A stretch of 14,914 nt of DNA from DASQDN01 sp035630195 (lineage in GTDB: Bacteria; Acidobacteriota; Terriglobia; Bryobacterales; Bryobacteraceae), in the NCBI GenBank assembly GCA_035630195.1, contig DASQLD010000625.1, positions 1-14,914 on the forward strand, read 5' to 3'. A program made the translations under genes and the position numbers. Positions 14,649 to 14,914 of the stretch are shown here, in pieces. How positions within the stretch are numbered: the stretch's first letter is position 1; each line of letters starts with the position of its first letter. The notes under the pieces are model-generated. The model did no database searches. It saw only the letters and a list, made by a program, of their open reading frames with translations, and was not told the origin of the DNA.

Positions 14649-14914
14649 TCACGGCAGCGAAACGCGGGTGATGGCCAGGCCTGCAAAAACGCCGAGGATT
14701 GCCGCCCCCACCGACCCAAGAGCATACAGAATCGCGTCCGCCGTCTGTCCTCTTTGCCAAAGCAACGCCACATCGAGCGAGAAGGCCGAAAACGTGGTGA
14801 AGCCGCCCAGCACTCCCGTTGCTAAGAACAGTCGAAACAGTTGACCACCATCAGGGCGAAACGCCGACCAGCCCGCCAGAAGGCCCATCGCGACCGAACC
14901 AAGAATATTGACAA
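14649..14914 (-). CDS. crcB: Fluoride channel CrcB/FluC, C-terminal part (5' truncated by window edge)
   Basis: The frame is open to the right edge (reading VNILGSVAMGLLAG before the rest), so the start lies outside the window and ATG 14886-14888 is internal. The visible 87 residues hold the family hallmark GVLGGFTTFSAFSLD, where the TTFS(A/T)F phenylalanine box lines the pore, and a last hydrophobic helix (ILYALGSVGAAILGVFAGLAI). FluC channels are dual-topology dimers in the inner membrane that export fluoride. About 30-40 N-terminal residues are missing, and any fluoride riboswitch would lie outside the window. It is on the same strand as the oxidoreductase operon, about 85 bases upstream of it. 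A weak GTGTG/CACAC hairpin (14623-14637) lies in that gap, with no T-run on the correct side for a terminator. Confidence 0.9.
   Translation of the reverse strand, partial: VNILGSVAMGLLAGWSAFRPDGGQLFRLFLATGVLGGFTTFSAFSLDVALLWQRGQTADAILYALGSVGAAILGVFAGLAITRVSLP

Overview
The window reads as a piece of an Acidobacteriota-type chromosome, probably from the Solibacter/Terriglobia side. This is an inference from gene families: an Oar-like TonB-dependent receptor, a Tat-exported Gfo/Idh/MocA oxidoreductase, an ECF sigma/zinc-finger anti-sigma pair, an AsmA-like protein, and a coiled-coil/GAF-like protein whose C-terminus resembles sequences I associate with acidobacterial genomes. No rRNA, tRNA, CRISPR array or intact mobile element was seen. 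Coding density is high, and starts are often GTG or TTG.

Left part, plus strand. The end of a TonB-dependent outer-membrane receptor enters from the left edge (3-1601). A 517-base gap follows. On its minus strand it holds what looks like a decayed vapBC toxin-antitoxin locus: a FitA/VapB-like antitoxin split over several frames (1797-2013), then the first third of a VapC PIN-domain toxin (1665-1798). The toxin remnant has lost its first catalytic aspartate. Next comes dnaE2 (imuC), the error-prone DNA polymerase III alpha paralogue (2119-5184). Its usual partners imuA and imuB are not in the window. An ECF sigma factor (5369-6085) and a membrane-anchored zinc-finger anti-sigma factor (6116-6769) follow.

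Right part, minus strand. A tight run of six genes reads leftward: Tat-exported Gfo/Idh/MocA oxidoreductase, XdhC/CoxI protein, MocA-like nucleotidyltransferase, AsmA-like protein, a coiled-coil/GAF-like protein of unknown role, and a soluble-type lytic transglycosylase. Gaps are 15 bases or less and three junctions overlap, so this looks like one operon. It joins molybdenum-cofactor maturation genes with cell-envelope genes, and no molybdenum hydroxylase is in view. Its last gene ends inside the 3' end of the anti-sigma gene (14-base convergent overlap). A partial CrcB/FluC fluoride channel runs off the right edge upstream of the operon, on the same strand.

The most interesting items are the toxin-antitoxin fossil, the repeat/palindrome cluster between it and dnaE2, the mixed molybdenum/envelope operon, and the uncharacterised coiled-coil/GAF-like protein whose end overlaps the transglycosylase start. 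I see no clear sign of a wholly new multi-gene system.
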